A DNA stretch of 64,000 bases from F23-B02 sp963633225 (GTDB lineage Bacteria > Bacillota > Clostridia > Oscillospirales > Oscillospiraceae), in NCBI GenBank assembly GCA_963633225.1, contig CAVGXR010000061.1:30164-94163 (forward strand), given 5' to 3'. The notes beneath the pieces are model-generated. The model saw only the letters and a list, made by a program, of their open reading frames with translations. It searched no databases and had not been told where the DNA came from. This document shows positions 48,825-58,580 of the stretch, piece by piece. Numbering within the stretch: the stretch's first letter is position 1; every line of letters begins with the position of its first letter. The translations under genes were made by a program, and so were the position numbers.

Positions 48825-49970
48825 TTATTTATTTTGCTCTGAGCGCTCACCGGCAAGCGGCTTGCCGTTTACGGCGTTTCGCGCAATTACATACAGCACC
48901 GAGCACAGCGGCACGCTTATGAGCATACCGACAACGCCCATGGCATTGCCGCCGATTGTCACGGCGACAAGCACCCATATGCCGGGAAGTCCGACCGATT
49001 TGCCGACGACCTTGGGATAGATGAGGTTGCCCTCAAACTGCTGGAGCACAATGATGAACACGACAAACCACAGCGCCTGAATGGGCTGTATCAGGAGGAT
49101 GAGGAAGGCACCGATCGCGGTTCCGATAAATGCGCCGAACACGGGGATCAGCGCCGTGAAGCCGACGAGGACGGATATTGCCGGAGCATAGGGCATACCG
49201 AAGATCGACATGCCGATAAAGCACAGCGCGCCTATTATGACGGCCTCCGTGAGCTGACCCGTTATGAAGTTTGTAAACGTGCGGTTTACAAGGTCGAGCA
49301 TGTCGAGAAGCTTCTGCATGCTCTCGGGCTTCATGAGCTTTGAAAGCACCTTTTTCGACTGGCGCTTGAGCGTTTCCTTCTGTGCAAGAACGTAGATAGA
49401 AAACGCAAGCGCAAGGACGATATTTATGATCGCCACAACGATCGAGGTCGTGGCCGACAGAGTCGTGTTTATGACAGCCGTGCCGCCGTCCTTGAGGAAA
49501 TCGACAAGCTTGTCGGCGTTAAAATCAAGCTCCGGCAGCTCGATACCGTACTTGTTCAGACTTTCCGCGAGCGTATCCCACCAGCTTTCGACCTCGCTGA
49601 CATAGGTCGGGATCATGCTGATGAGCGAGGATACGGATTTGCTCAGCTCCGGCAGGATCAGGAATATGACCGCAAGGATGATGCCGATGATGAGCAGTAT
49701 GCTCAGCAGGAGGCATATCGGGCGCTTTAATTTCTCGACCCAAGCGCCCTTGCGCCGGCTGAGAAGCTTCAGCCACATTCTCTCTATCGGCCGCATGATG
49801 ACATTCACGACATAGGCCATGCACAGTCCGACGACAAAGGGTGAAACGAGGGAATACAGCTGGCCGATGTACCCGAACAGCATATTGTGATTGTATACCG
49901 CCCATATCAGCACCACCGTGAAGGTGATGATAAGCAATATACGCTTTACCGTTTTTTTACTGAGTTCCAC
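48825..49970 (-). CDS. AI-2E family transporter (PerM-like membrane protein)
   Basis: A 381-residue membrane protein with about seven or eight hydrophobic segments, including IWAVYNHNMLFGYIGQLYSL-like N-terminal helices, and the family hallmark near the C-terminus: NLIYPKVVGKSVGLPGIWVL. The family contains putative exporters (TqsA, PerM, YdiK) of varied or unknown substrates. GTG at 49970 is preferred because AAGGAGT lies about 9 bases upstream; the GTG at 49979 is too close to it. It follows glnN by 15 bases on the same strand and may be co-transcribed. Confidence 0.85.
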   Translation of the reverse strand: MELSKKTVKRILLIITFTVVLIWAVYNHNMLFGYIGQLYSLVSPFVVGLCMAYVVNVIMRPIERMWLKLLSRRKGAWVEKLKRPICLLLSILLIIGIILAVIFLILPELSKSVSSLISMIPTYVSEVESWWDTLAESLNKYGIELPELDFNADKLVDFLKDGGTAVINTTLSATTSIVVAIINIVLALAFSIYVLAQKETLKRQSKKVLSKLMKPESMQKLLDMLDLVNRTFTNFITGQLTEAVIIGALCFIGMSIFGMPYAPAISVLVGFTALIPVFGAFIGTAIGAFLILLIQPIQALWFVVFIIVLQQFEGNLIYPKVVGKSVGLPGIWVLVAVTIGGNAMGVVGMLISVPLCSVLYVIARNAVNGKPLAGERSEQNK

Positions 49971-49985
49971 AGCAGACACTCCTTT

Positions 49986-52073
49986 TTACTGCACGCTGAA
50001 CAGTATATCGCCGTAGGTCGGGTACGGCCAGAACTGCTTTGCGGTATTGACCTCAAGGCCGTCAACGCTCTTTCTCAGCGCCTCCTGTGCCGGCAGCACC
50101 TTATCACGGAACACCGACGCTCTTGTGTAATTATCCGAATATGTATCGGCGCTCTCCGCAGCCGCAGAAAGCTCCCTGACGTTTTTTACCGTTTCGCTCA
50201 TAAGTTCGCTTATGAGCGCCGCCTGCTCCTTTTCAAAGCTGTTGTCGATGCCGAGCTGCGCCTTGGAAAGCGCCGTGTCGGAAAGCTGCTTTGCGTACGC
50301 GCTCGCAGCCGGCAGGATATCCTGCCAGACCATCTCCTGCATGGTCTGCGCCTCGATGCGGATGACCTTGCAGTAGTTATCGAGCTTCATCTTATATCTT
50401 GCCGCAAGCTCTATCTCGGAATACACCCTGTGCCGTGCAAAGAGATCGACGTTTTTGATATCGAGATAATACGGCACGCAATCGACCGTCGTGCGGAAGT
50501 TTTTCAGTCCGCGTGCGGCGGCCTCTCTGAGCCATTCCTCGCCGTAGCCGTTGCCGTTGAATATGATGCGCCTGTGCTTTTTTATAACGCTGCGGATGAG
50601 CTCGTGCAGGCTCGTTTCAAAATTATCGGCATTCTCCAGAATGTCGGCGTATTTGCGCAGCGACTCTGCAACGGCGGTGTTGAGCACGACGTTTGCACCC
50701 GATATGGACGCTGCCGAGCCGAGCATACGGAACTCGAACTTATTGCCCGTGAAGGCGAAGGGCGAGGTGCGGTTGCGGTCGGTGGCATCGCGGGCAAACT
50801 TGGGCAGAACATGAACGCCGACCTTTATCTGCTCCTTCTCCTTGCCGCCGTAGGGCGTATCGTTCTCGATAGCGTCGAGTATCTCCTCAAGCTCCTCGCC
50901 GAGGAACACGGAGATTATTGCCGGAGGCGCTTCAGCCGCGCCGAGGCGGTGGTCGTTGGCTGCGCTGGCGACAGATATGCGCAGCATATCCTGATAATCG
51001 TCAACCGCCTGCAGTACCGCGCACAGCATGAGCAGGAACTGCGCGTTCTCATACGGAGTTTCGCCCGGCTCGAGAAGATTTAACCCCGTGTCGGTAGTCA
51101 TCGACCAGTTGTTATGCTTGCCCGAGCCGTTTACCCCGTCAAAGGGCTTTTCGTGCAGCAGGCACACCATGTCGTACTTGCGTGCAAGCTTCTGCATAAG
51201 CTCCATGGTTATCTGATTGTGGTCGGCGGCAATGTTGGTCGTTGTGTACACCGGCGCAAGCTCATGCTGCGCGGGAGCGACCTCGTTATGCTCTGTTTTG
51301 GCAAGCACACCGAGCTTCCATAGCTCCTCGTCGAGCTCCTCCATAAACGCCGCAACACGGGGCTTTATCGTTCCGTAATAGTGGTCGTCAAGCTCCTGAC
51401 CCTTGGGCGGCTGAGCTCCGAAGAGCGTGCGCCCCGTATACATTATATCCTTGCGCTTTTCGTAAACGCTCTTGTCGATGAGGAAATACTCCTGCTCGGG
51501 GCCCACCGTGGTCTTTACCGCGGTCACGTCGCTGTTGCCGAAAAGCCGCAGCACGCGCAGTCCCTGACGGTTGAGCGCCTCCATTGAGCGCAGCAGCGGA
51601 GTTTTTTTATCCAGCGCCTCGCCGCCGTAGGAGCAGAAGGCCGTCGGTATGCACAGAACGTTTTCCTTTATGAACGCATACGAGGTCGGGTCCCAGGCCG
51701 TGTAGCCGCGTGCCTCAAACGTTGCGCGCAGGCCGCCCGTGGGAAAGCTCGACGCATCCGGCTCGCCCTGAATGAGCTCCTTGCCGGAAAACTCCATGAT
51801 TATCCTGCCGTTATCGCTGGGGGAAATGAAGCTGTCGTGCTTCTCGGCTGTGATGCCGGTCATGGGCTGGAACCAGTGGGTGAAATGCGTAGCGCCCTTT
51901 TCGATTGCCCAGTCCTTCATCGCATTTGCGACGATCTCAGCCGTTTCTCCGTCGAGCCGCTCTCCGAGCCTGATGCAGCGCTGGATCTGCTTATAGGTCT
52001 GCTTTGGCAGACGTGCCTGCATAACGCAGTCGTTAAACACCATAGAGCCGAATATTTCGATAACATTTTTCAT
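49986..52073 (-). CDS. glnN: Glutamine synthetase, type III
   Basis: ATP-dependent synthesis of glutamine from glutamate and ammonia. The 695-residue length and motifs distinguish type III from the about 450-residue type I: the N-terminal FGSMVFNDCVMQARLP, HWFQPMTGITAEKHDSF, the metal-site KTEHNEVAPAQHELAP, GVNGSGKHNNWSM and RNRTSPFAFTGNKFEFR. GAAAGGCGG precedes the ATG. A SigA promoter lies upstream. No glnR or nitrogen-regulator site is evident. Confidence 0.96.
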   Translation of the reverse strand: MKNVIEIFGSMVFNDCVMQARLPKQTYKQIQRCIRLGERLDGETAEIVANAMKDWAIEKGATHFTHWFQPMTGITAEKHDSFISPSDNGRIIMEFSGKELIQGEPDASSFPTGGLRATFEARGYTAWDPTSYAFIKENVLCIPTAFCSYGGEALDKKTPLLRSMEALNRQGLRVLRLFGNSDVTAVKTTVGPEQEYFLIDKSVYEKRKDIMYTGRTLFGAQPPKGQELDDHYYGTIKPRVAAFMEELDEELWKLGVLAKTEHNEVAPAQHELAPVYTTTNIAADHNQITMELMQKLARKYDMVCLLHEKPFDGVNGSGKHNNWSMTTDTGLNLLEPGETPYENAQFLLMLCAVLQAVDDYQDMLRISVASAANDHRLGAAEAPPAIISVFLGEELEEILDAIENDTPYGGKEKEQIKVGVHVLPKFARDATDRNRTSPFAFTGNKFEFRMLGSAASISGANVVLNTAVAESLRKYADILENADNFETSLHELIRSVIKKHRRIIFNGNGYGEEWLREAAARGLKNFRTTVDCVPYYLDIKNVDLFARHRVYSEIELAARYKMKLDNYCKVIRIEAQTMQEMVWQDILPAASAYAKQLSDTALSKAQLGIDNSFEKEQAALISELMSETVKNVRELSAAAESADTYSDNYTRASVFRDKVLPAQEALRKSVDGLEVNTAKQFWPYPTYGDILFSVQ

Positions 52074-52124
52074 AAGCAGATCCGCCTTTCATGCATCGGC
52101 GCATAAAACGCCATATTACAAGAA

Positions 52125-52154
52125 ATTATATTACCTGCTGTGCATATTTGTCAA
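52125..52154 (-). promoter_or_regulatory. SigA promoter of glnN
   Basis: Leftward: TTGACA (complement of 52149-52154), 18 bases, TATAAT (complement of 52125-52130), about 50 bases before the glnN ATG. Confidence 0.75.
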
Positions 52155-52187
52155 CGTTTATAATTGTTAAGGTTCCGCCCGCAGGCA

Positions 52188-52216
52188 TTGACAAATATAA
52201 CACTAATGTGTATACT
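52188..52216 (+). promoter_or_regulatory. SigA promoter of the membrane protein-psd operon
   Basis: TTGACA at 52188, 17-base spacer, TATACT at 52211; divergent from glnN. Confidence 0.8.
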
Positions 52217-52252
52217 AACTGTACTAATGAATTTCACACAGTTGTGAGGCGT

Positions 52253-53287
52253 ATGAAAAAGACTCTGAAAAACAATATTATATGGATACTTCTTCTGGCC
52301 GCCATATCAGCAATAACGATAAAGATCGTCACGGGCTGCTCGAAGGGCTTTTCGTGGGGGCGCTTTGCCGGCTTTCTGAAAAGTGCCGACACCGCATGGA
52401 TGCTCCTTGCCGCGCTGTGCGCATTCGGGTTCATATACTTTGAGGGGCTCGGCCTGCAATGCACCTGCCGCTTTTTGGGGCACGGCTTTTCCGCCGGAAA
52501 GGGCATACTTTTTTCGGCTACGGATATTTTTTTCTCTGCGATAACCCCCTCCGCTACCGGCGGCCAGCCGGCAGCGCTGATCTTCATGATGAAATACGGA
52601 ACTCCGGCGGCTGTATCGGCCATCGCACTGCTTTTGAACCTTGTGATGTACACGGTATCAATACTGCTCATAAGCGCGGTGTGCTGCGCGGTACATCCGG
52701 GCATACTTCTGCGTATGCCGATCGTCCCGAAGCTGTTCATTGTCTTCGGCATCGTTGTTCAGATAGCGTTTATCGTGCTGTTTGTGATGTGCATCTTCAA
52801 CGAAAAGCTCATTCTGGGGCTCTGCCGCTGGGGATTGCGTCTGCTGTGCAAAATGCATATATACAAAAGCTATGACGAGCAGTATAATAAGCTGCTTGCA
52901 ATGGTGAAGCAGTATAAGGAATGCGGCGCTCTGCTGAGGCGTGAGACGGGGCTGCTGGTAAAGGTTTTCCTGTGCAATCTTGCGCAGAGGCTGTCGGTCA
53001 TTTCCGTCTCGGTCTGCGTGTTCCTCGCCGTGGGCGGGAGAGCCGCCGATGCCTTCAGGGCGTTTTCGGTGCAGGCGTTCGCGGTGCTCGGCTCGAATGC
53101 CGTGCCGGTGCCGGGTGCGGTTGGCGTGGCCGATTATATACTGCTCAGCGGATTTAAACAGCTCGTTCCCGACCCCGTAGGTCTTGAGCTTTTGAGCCGC
53201 GGCGTGAGCTTTTATTCAACGATACTGTTCTGCGGAGTTCTGATGCTCTGCATATTAATAAAAAGAAGGATCTGTGATAAGGCATGA
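52253..53287 (+). CDS. Lysylphosphatidylglycerol synthase TM-region/flippase-like membrane protein (UPF0104, YbhN type)
   Basis: A 344-residue polytopic membrane protein. The motif SATDIFFSAITPSATGGQPAA-like segment (about 82-102) and the C-terminal GAVGVADYILL are hallmarks of the lysyl-phosphatidylglycerol synthase transmembrane/flippase family. The soluble lysyltransferase domain of MprF is absent. The role is probably lipid handling or flipping. The ATG at 53284 of psd overlaps its stop, so it is translationally coupled to phosphatidylserine decarboxylase, which supports a lipid function. GAGG precedes the ATG at 52253. Confidence 0.85.
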   Translation: MKKTLKNNIIWILLLAAISAITIKIVTGCSKGFSWGRFAGFLKSADTAWMLLAALCAFGFIYFEGLGLQCTCRFLGHGFSAGKGILFSATDIFFSAITPSATGGQPAALIFMMKYGTPAAVSAIALLLNLVMYTVSILLISAVCCAVHPGILLRMPIVPKLFIVFGIVVQIAFIVLFVMCIFNEKLILGLCRWGLRLLCKMHIYKSYDEQYNKLLAMVKQYKECGALLRRETGLLVKVFLCNLAQRLSVISVSVCVFLAVGGRAADAFRAFSVQAFAVLGSNAVPVPGAVGVADYILLSGFKQLVPDPVGLELLSRGVSFYSTILFCGVLMLCILIKRRICDKA

Positions 53288-54129
53288 CTTCAAAGAAAAT
53301 GACGATCGGCCTGAGCTACTGCTACTGCAAGCACCTCGGCCTTCCGGTGCGGCGTATCATGACAAACCCGATACTCACGGCGGTCGTCGGAGCGTATATG
53401 GACACTCCGCTCTCCACGCGGAGGATTGAGCATTTCATACGCGCAAACAAGCTCGATATGAGCGACTACAAAAAGCAGGATTACCGCTGCTTCAACGACT
53501 TCTTCACCCGTCAGGTCAAGGACGGCGCAAGGCCGGTGAATATGGATCCCGACACGCTCATATCCCCCTGCGACGGCTATATGTCGGCCTACAGGATAAG
53601 CGCCGGCTCCGAGTTTTCGATAAAGCGCAGCTGGTACAACGTAGACGATCTCGTAGGCGGCGCTCAGATAGCGGGCGACTATATGAACGGCATCTGCCTC
53701 GTGCTCAGGCTCGGCGTTGAAAACTACCACCGCTACTGCTACATAGACGACGGCTTCAAAAGCCGTAACCGGCACATCAAGGGGCGCTACCACCCCGTGC
53801 AGCCGATCGTCGTGCGCAAAAGGCCGGTGTTCATGCAGAACACACGCGAATACTGCGTCCTGTACACCGAAAATTTCGGCCCCGTCGTGCAGATCGAGGT
53901 CGGCGCGTGTCTCGTCGGCAAGATAGAAAATTACCGTGAGGCCGGTGTCACGCATCGCGGCGAGGAAAAGGGTCTTTTCCGCTTCGGCGGCTCGACCATC
54001 GTTCTTCTGTTCAGGGAGGGCGTGCTCGACCTTCCGCAGGAGGCCTTTGACGATACCCTGCGCGGCATAGAACGCCCCGTGCGCTTCGGCAGCGCAATAT
54101 GCAAAAAAGCTCCGTCTTTTGACAGTTGA
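53284..54129 (+). CDS. psd: Phosphatidylserine decarboxylase proenzyme
   Basis: Decarboxylates phosphatidylserine to phosphatidylethanolamine at the membrane. The 281 residues match the family. The self-cleavage site that makes the pyruvoyl group is FGGST near residue 238 (the usual LGST with a Gly). Other marks are FNDFFTRQVKDGARP, SPCDGYM, and ENYHRYCYID with the catalytic His. It overlaps the preceding flippase-like gene by 4 bases (ATGA). No pssA is in the window. Confidence 0.93.
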   Translation: MTSKKMTIGLSYCYCKHLGLPVRRIMTNPILTAVVGAYMDTPLSTRRIEHFIRANKLDMSDYKKQDYRCFNDFFTRQVKDGARPVNMDPDTLISPCDGYMSAYRISAGSEFSIKRSWYNVDDLVGGAQIAGDYMNGICLVLRLGVENYHRYCYIDDGFKSRNRHIKGRYHPVQPIVVRKRPVFMQNTREYCVLYTENFGPVVQIEVGACLVGKIENYREAGVTHRGEEKGLFRFGGSTIVLLFREGVLDLPQEAFDDTLRGIERPVRFGSAICKKAPSFDS

Positions 54130-54153
54130 CCATTAATATTTTGGCTCTTAAAG

Positions 54154-54180
54154 CCGGCTGTGCGTGCAGCCGGTTTTTAT
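54154..54180 (+). terminator. Terminator after psd
   Basis: CCGGCTG and CAGCCGG (7-base stem, 6-base loop) followed by TTTTTATTTTTT. Confidence 0.8.
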
Positions 54181-54196
54181 TTTTTGCTATTACCCA

Positions 54197-54247
54197 TTGA
54201 CACAAGTACGAAATCGGACTATAATGCGCAGGTACGATTTCGGACTA
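54197..54247 (+). promoter_or_regulatory. marR promoter and operator repeats
   Basis: TTGACA at 54197 and TATAAT at 54220 with 17-base spacing. GTACGAAATCGGACTA (54206-54221), inside the promoter, and GTACGATTTCGGACTA (54232-54247), just downstream, are near-identical repeats 26 bases apart. Their CGAAATCG/CGATTTCG cores are also reverse complements. They are probable MarR operators. Confidence 0.85.
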
Positions 54248-54276
54248 AAGTAAGTGATGAGCAAAAGGAGTAAACA

Positions 54277-54717
54277 ATGGCATATCAATCAGCTCAGCTG
54301 CGCCGCTTCAGCCGTCTTATAGGCGAAACGGACGCGGCATACCATGAGATAGCGCAGCGGCTCGGCTTATCCGACAGCGCGTTTCAGATACTTTACACCC
54401 TGCATGACGAGGGCGGCTCGTGCCTCCTGCGCGATATCTGCGCATATTCGGGGCTTACAAAGCAGACCATCAACTCCGCCCTGCGCAAGCTTGAGGCCGA
54501 GAGCCGCGTTACGAGCGCAAGCGGCGGCGCACGGCACAAGACCGTGAGCCTCACGCCTGAGGGTGAGGCGCTTGCCGAGAGGACCGTTGCGCAGGTGATA
54601 GCAATAGAAAACGATATACTCAGCTCATGGCCGGAGGCGGAGCTTGAAAATTACCTCTGCCATACGGAAAGCTACCTTGACGCGCTGCGCGAAAAATCGA
54701 AGGAGGTGCTTGCATGA
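54277..54717 (+). CDS. MarR-family transcriptional regulator
   Basis: A 146-residue winged-helix dimer. The recognition region is SCLLRDICAYSGLTKQTINS and the wing SGGARHKTVSLTPEG. AAAGGAG precedes the ATG. The stop overlaps the MATE gene start (ATGA), and paired repeats lie over its own promoter, so it likely represses itself and the efflux pump until a toxic ligand binds. Confidence 0.92.
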   Translation: MAYQSAQLRRFSRLIGETDAAYHEIAQRLGLSDSAFQILYTLHDEGGSCLLRDICAYSGLTKQTINSALRKLEAESRVTSASGGARHKTVSLTPEGEALAERTVAQVIAIENDILSSWPEAELENYLCHTESYLDALREKSKEVLA

Positions 54718-56042
54718 ACATAAAGCTCTCCGATCATTTTGACTATAAGCGCCTGCTGCGCTATGCTCTGCCGTCGATCGTCATGATGGTATTCACGTCG
54801 ATCTACGGCATTGTTGACGGCTTTTTCGTCTCAAACTATGCGGGCAAAACGCCATTTGCCGCCGTAAACCTCATCATGCCGCTGCTGCTGATACTCGGCT
54901 GCGTCGGCTTCATGTTCGGCACCGGCGGCGGAGCGCTCATCGCAAAGACCATGGGCGAGCGCAAGCCGGAGAAGGCAAACGAGCTGTTTACGCTCATCAT
55001 CACGGTGTCGGCAGCTGCCGGTGTCGTGCTTGCAGTGCTGGGCTTTTCCCTGCTGCGCCCCGTGGCAGAGCTCATGGGCGCAACGGGCGAGCTTCTGGAG
55101 CAGAGCCTCATCTACGGGCGCATAATCCTGCTCGCGCTGCCGTTTTACATCCTGCAATTTGAGTTTCAGTGCCTGTTTGCCACAGCGGAAAAGCCGAAGC
55201 TCGGCCTTTACGTCACAGTGGCCTCCGGCCTTGCGAACATGGTGCTCGACGCGCTGCTCGTCGGCGTATTCCCCTTCGGTGTTGCCGGAGCTGCGGCAGC
55301 TACCGCGATAAGCGAGTTTGCCGGAGGCGTGATACCGCTTATATACTTTGCGCGTGAGAATAACAGCCGCCTGCGCCTTGTGAGGTTTAAATTTGACGGC
55401 AAAGCGCTGCTCAAGACCTGCGGCAACGGCTCGTCGGAGTTCATGAGCAACGTCTCCATGTCGCTGGTGAGTATGCTGTATAACGTGCAGCTGATGAAAT
55501 ACGCCGGTGAGGACGGCGTTGCGGCCTACGGCGTATTGATGTACGTCAGCATGATCTTTCAGGCGATATTCATCGGCTACTCCGTCGGCACAGCACCGAT
55601 AACGGGCTTTAACTTCGGCGCTCAGAACAAAGACGAGCTCAAGAACCTGCTCTCGCGCAGCCTGCGCATAATCGCGGTGTGCGCGCTGTGCATGTTCGCC
55701 GCCGGTCAGCTGCTGGCAGAGCCTCTGGGCAGGATCTTCGTCAGCTACGACACGGAGCTTCTCGACATGACGGTGCACGCCTTCGGCATATTCTCGTTTG
55801 CGTTCCTGTTTTCGGGCTTTTCGATCTACGGCTCGTCGTTCTTCACGGCGCTCAACGACGGCCTTACAAGTGCGCTGATATCCTTCCTGCGAACGCTCGT
55901 GTTCCAGCTTGCCGCGGTGCTGCTGTTCCCGCTCGTGTGGGGGCTCGACGGCATATGGCTGTCCATCGTCGGCGCGGAGGTCATGTCCGTCATCGCAACG
56001 CTGCTGTTCCTTATCGCAAAGCGCAAGAGATACGGTTATTGA
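54714..56042 (+). CDS. MATE-family multidrug efflux transporter
   Basis: A 442-residue membrane protein with twelve hydrophobic segments in two similar halves. Family marks are YALPSIVMMVFTSIYGIVDG-type helix 1, ALIAKTMGERKPEKAN, and PITGFNFGAQNKDELKNLL in the second half. It is coupled to the MarR regulator by a 4-base overlap and followed by a strong terminator. It exports drugs or other organic cations using an ion gradient; the substrate is unknown. Confidence 0.92.
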   Translation: MNIKLSDHFDYKRLLRYALPSIVMMVFTSIYGIVDGFFVSNYAGKTPFAAVNLIMPLLLILGCVGFMFGTGGGALIAKTMGERKPEKANELFTLIITVSAAAGVVLAVLGFSLLRPVAELMGATGELLEQSLIYGRIILLALPFYILQFEFQCLFATAEKPKLGLYVTVASGLANMVLDALLVGVFPFGVAGAAAATAISEFAGGVIPLIYFARENNSRLRLVRFKFDGKALLKTCGNGSSEFMSNVSMSLVSMLYNVQLMKYAGEDGVAAYGVLMYVSMIFQAIFIGYSVGTAPITGFNFGAQNKDELKNLLSRSLRIIAVCALCMFAAGQLLAEPLGRIFVSYDTELLDMTVHAFGIFSFAFLFSGFSIYGSSFFTALNDGLTSALISFLRTLVFQLAAVLLFPLVWGLDGIWLSIVGAEVMSVIATLLFLIAKRKRYGY

Positions 56043-56074
56043 CAGCAAAATTGTTAAAATAGAATTAAAATGGT

Positions 56075-56108
56075 AAAAACAGGCGTTTTTGTATGAACGC
56101 CTGTTTTT
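56075..56108 (+). terminator. Rho-independent terminator after the MATE gene
   Basis: AAAAACAGGCGTT and AACGCCTGTTTTT form a perfect 13-base stem with an 8-base loop and T run. Confidence 0.9.
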
Positions 56109-56193
56109 CGTACATTCAAGCGGTAATGTCCGTATTTAACTTCTCAATGCGTTGGTATCATATGTATATACATAAATACAAGGAGTGAGTCAA

Positions 56194-58458
56194 ATGAAGC
56201 GATTTCTAAGTATTATGCTCGCGCTGCTGATGCTGCTGAGCCTCGTACCGGCGGCACTTGCTGACAGCGGCAATACCCTGACCGTGCAGACGCGCACGGC
56301 AAAGTACACCTTCAAGGTCGGCGACACCTTTACATACTCGTATTGGCTGCGCCTCACGCCCGACCTCGTAAACTACAGCGAGGACTACCTTATTAAATAC
56401 ATCACGGGCATGGCCGACGAGCAGGGCGTTAAGCTACCCGGGACATCGCTGGGCAAGCTTCAGCTCGGCACGCTTACGAAGATGAAGCTCAAGTCCGCCG
56501 GCGGCAATATCATGTATGACACCGACTGCCTGACCCTCGTTTCGGCAAGTATGCCCAACACGAAAAAGGGCTACACCGTGCAGAAGAGCGACGTGCTTGC
56601 AAACTCTCTTGTCGATTCCGGCGTGCTCGACTTCACAAACTCCGACCTCGGCTTCTGGACCGGCAAGGTAAAGGATTCGAGCGACCAGACCGTGTTCCAG
56701 AACACGAATGTCCTCGTCACCTGCAAGTTCAGGGTAACGAAGGGCTCGGACACGCCCGTGTACCTGCGCACGCGCCTGCGTCACCTTGAGGTAACGACAA
56801 ACGGCCTGCTGGGTCTGACAAATGGCACGGATATCATCATCGTCCACCGCGATCAGGCCGTGTTCATCCCCTATGAGAGCTACGAGACGGTAAACGACGA
56901 AAAGCCCAGCGTCGTGCTCAAATCCCTCGTTGACGATGTGGGGCTCGATATCCGCTATTTTAACACCGCAGGCGACAAGGACGATTACAAGCGCCCTGGT
57001 GCGGGAGTTGCCGTCAGCATGTACGGCTTCACGACCGACGGACGCTACACAAAGCTCAACACGACGACAAGCGGCGATAAGGTCACATGGTTCTACGACG
57101 TTCCCTACGGCCAGTATTACGCCAACTGCTCGTTCACAAACTCCAACGGCAACTATTACGCAACGCCCGACCCCGAGAAGGCCGAGCACATAAACGTTCC
57201 GGCGACCGGCGAGGTGCAGGCACTGTGGCTCATCCGAACCGATCCCGCGACGCAGAAGAGGATCGATATAAGCATCAAATGGGAGGGCGACAACGGCTAT
57301 CTCCCCGTGCGGCCCGATTACCTCATGGCCGACCTCAAGAGCAGCGACAACTCAAGCGTACTGCACAAGCGCCTTATAGAGCGCGACCAGACAAGCGAGA
57401 GCTTTGACTGCGTGAACATCTACGACGCAAACGGCGACAAGATAACATACGAGCTCAACATCAGCGCACTTTACGGAGCATCGCAGGTCGTGTCGGGAAG
57501 CTCAATATTCCCATACACGGTCAGCATCGACAAGTCAATAGGCGCAGACGGTGCCGAGGACTTCACCGTCACGCTCGTCTACTGCGGCGACAAGTTCGAT
57601 ATCGGCGGCACCGAGCCGGACGAGAACGAGCACTACTGGGTCGAGCAGACAGCTCTGCGCACAGACCCGGGCTGCACGAGCGAGGGCAAGGCCTATTACG
57701 TCTGCTCCACCTGCCATCAGACCAAGTACGAGATCCTGCCCGCCACGGGTCACAGCTGGGATTCCGGCAGCGTCAAGAAAGCGCCGACCGCAACGTCAAC
57801 AGGAAAAATGCTTTATAAATGCACAGTCTGCGGCGCAACGAAAACCGAGGATATCCCCAAGACCGAGCACGTTCACAGCTACAAAAACGGCGTGTGCACC
57901 ATCTGCGGCGCAGCCGAGGCCGGATATGTGGCTCCGACGGTGCAGTTCAGTGACGTGAGCAGCAGCGCGTATTACTACGACGCGGTGCAGTGGGCGGTAG
58001 CAAACGGCATCACAAAGGGCACGACAGCGACGACGTTTTCACCCAACGCCGGCTGCACCCGCGGTCAGGTCGTGACCTTCCTCTGGCGCGAGGCCGGTGA
58101 GCCGGACGTGAGCACAGCGCTCAATTTCACCGACGTAGCCCCGGGCTCATACTGCTATAAGGCGGTGCAGTGGGCAGTTGCAAACGGCATCACAAAGGGT
58201 ACGACAGCGACGACGTTTTCACCAAACGCGACCTGCACACGAGGCCAGATCGTGACATTTCTTTACCGTGCAGCCGGTTCTCCCGCCTCCGGCGGCTCAT
58301 GCCCGTTCATGGATGTTCCCTCAACGTCCTACTGCCGCGACGCGGTGCAGTGGGCAGTCGCAAACGGCATCACAAAGGGCACGAGCACCTACACCTTCTC
58401 CCCCAACGCTACCTGCACACGCGCTCAGGTCGTGACCTTCATGTACCGTGCGCAGTGA
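56194..58458 (+). CDS. Secreted SLH-domain protein 1
   Basis: A 754-residue exported protein: signal peptide with ALADS cleavage, then a large beta-rich region (about 30-230, with CKFRV like cohesin-type folds), further beta domains, a short region with cysteine knuckles (CSTCHQ, CTVCGA, CTICGA, near 505-575) and three SLH domains (each F-x-D-V...Y-x-A-V-x-W-A-V-A-N-G-I-T-K-G). SLH domains bind pyruvylated cell-wall polymers, so it is wall-anchored at its C-terminus. AAGGAGTGAG precedes the ATG. The role of the large region is unknown. Confidence 0.87.
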   Translation: MKRFLSIMLALLMLLSLVPAALADSGNTLTVQTRTAKYTFKVGDTFTYSYWLRLTPDLVNYSEDYLIKYITGMADEQGVKLPGTSLGKLQLGTLTKMKLKSAGGNIMYDTDCLTLVSASMPNTKKGYTVQKSDVLANSLVDSGVLDFTNSDLGFWTGKVKDSSDQTVFQNTNVLVTCKFRVTKGSDTPVYLRTRLRHLEVTTNGLLGLTNGTDIIIVHRDQAVFIPYESYETVNDEKPSVVLKSLVDDVGLDIRYFNTAGDKDDYKRPGAGVAVSMYGFTTDGRYTKLNTTTSGDKVTWFYDVPYGQYYANCSFTNSNGNYYATPDPEKAEHINVPATGEVQALWLIRTDPATQKRIDISIKWEGDNGYLPVRPDYLMADLKSSDNSSVLHKRLIERDQTSESFDCVNIYDANGDKITYELNISALYGASQVVSGSSIFPYTVSIDKSIGADGAEDFTVTLVYCGDKFDIGGTEPDENEHYWVEQTALRTDPGCTSEGKAYYVCSTCHQTKYEILPATGHSWDSGSVKKAPTATSTGKMLYKCTVCGATKTEDIPKTEHVHSYKNGVCTICGAAEAGYVAPTVQFSDVSSSAYYYDAVQWAVANGITKGTTATTFSPNAGCTRGQVVTFLWREAGEPDVSTALNFTDVAPGSYCYKAVQWAVANGITKGTTATTFSPNATCTRGQIVTFLYRAAGSPASGGSCPFMDVPSTSYCRDAVQWAVANGITKGTSTYTFSPNATCTRAQVVTFMYRAQ
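57978..58400 (+). repeat. Near-identical intragenic SLH DNA repeats
   Basis: Around 57978, 58162 and 58339 the same DNA recurs almost exactly (GACGCGGTGCAGTGGGC, GCAAACGGCATCACAAAGGG; the first two also share ACGACAGCGACGACGTTTTC). Conservation at silent sites suggests recent duplication or gene conversion between SLH modules. Confidence 0.75.
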
Positions 58459-58481
58459 GCACTTTACAGGGCTGTTTCATC

Positions 58482-58509
58482 TTGACATAACGGACAGATA
58501 TGCTATAAT
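58482..58509 (+). promoter_or_regulatory. SigA promoter of SLH protein 2
   Basis: TTGACA at 58482 and TATAAT at 58504 with 16-base spacing. A TGCCGC...GCGGCA hairpin follows in the roughly 65-base leader. Confidence 0.75.
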
Positions 58510-58580
58510 CTAAGCATCAGCTGCCGCTTCTGAATGGGCGGCAAAAAAATCCAACATAAGGAATAACATCAGGAGGAACC

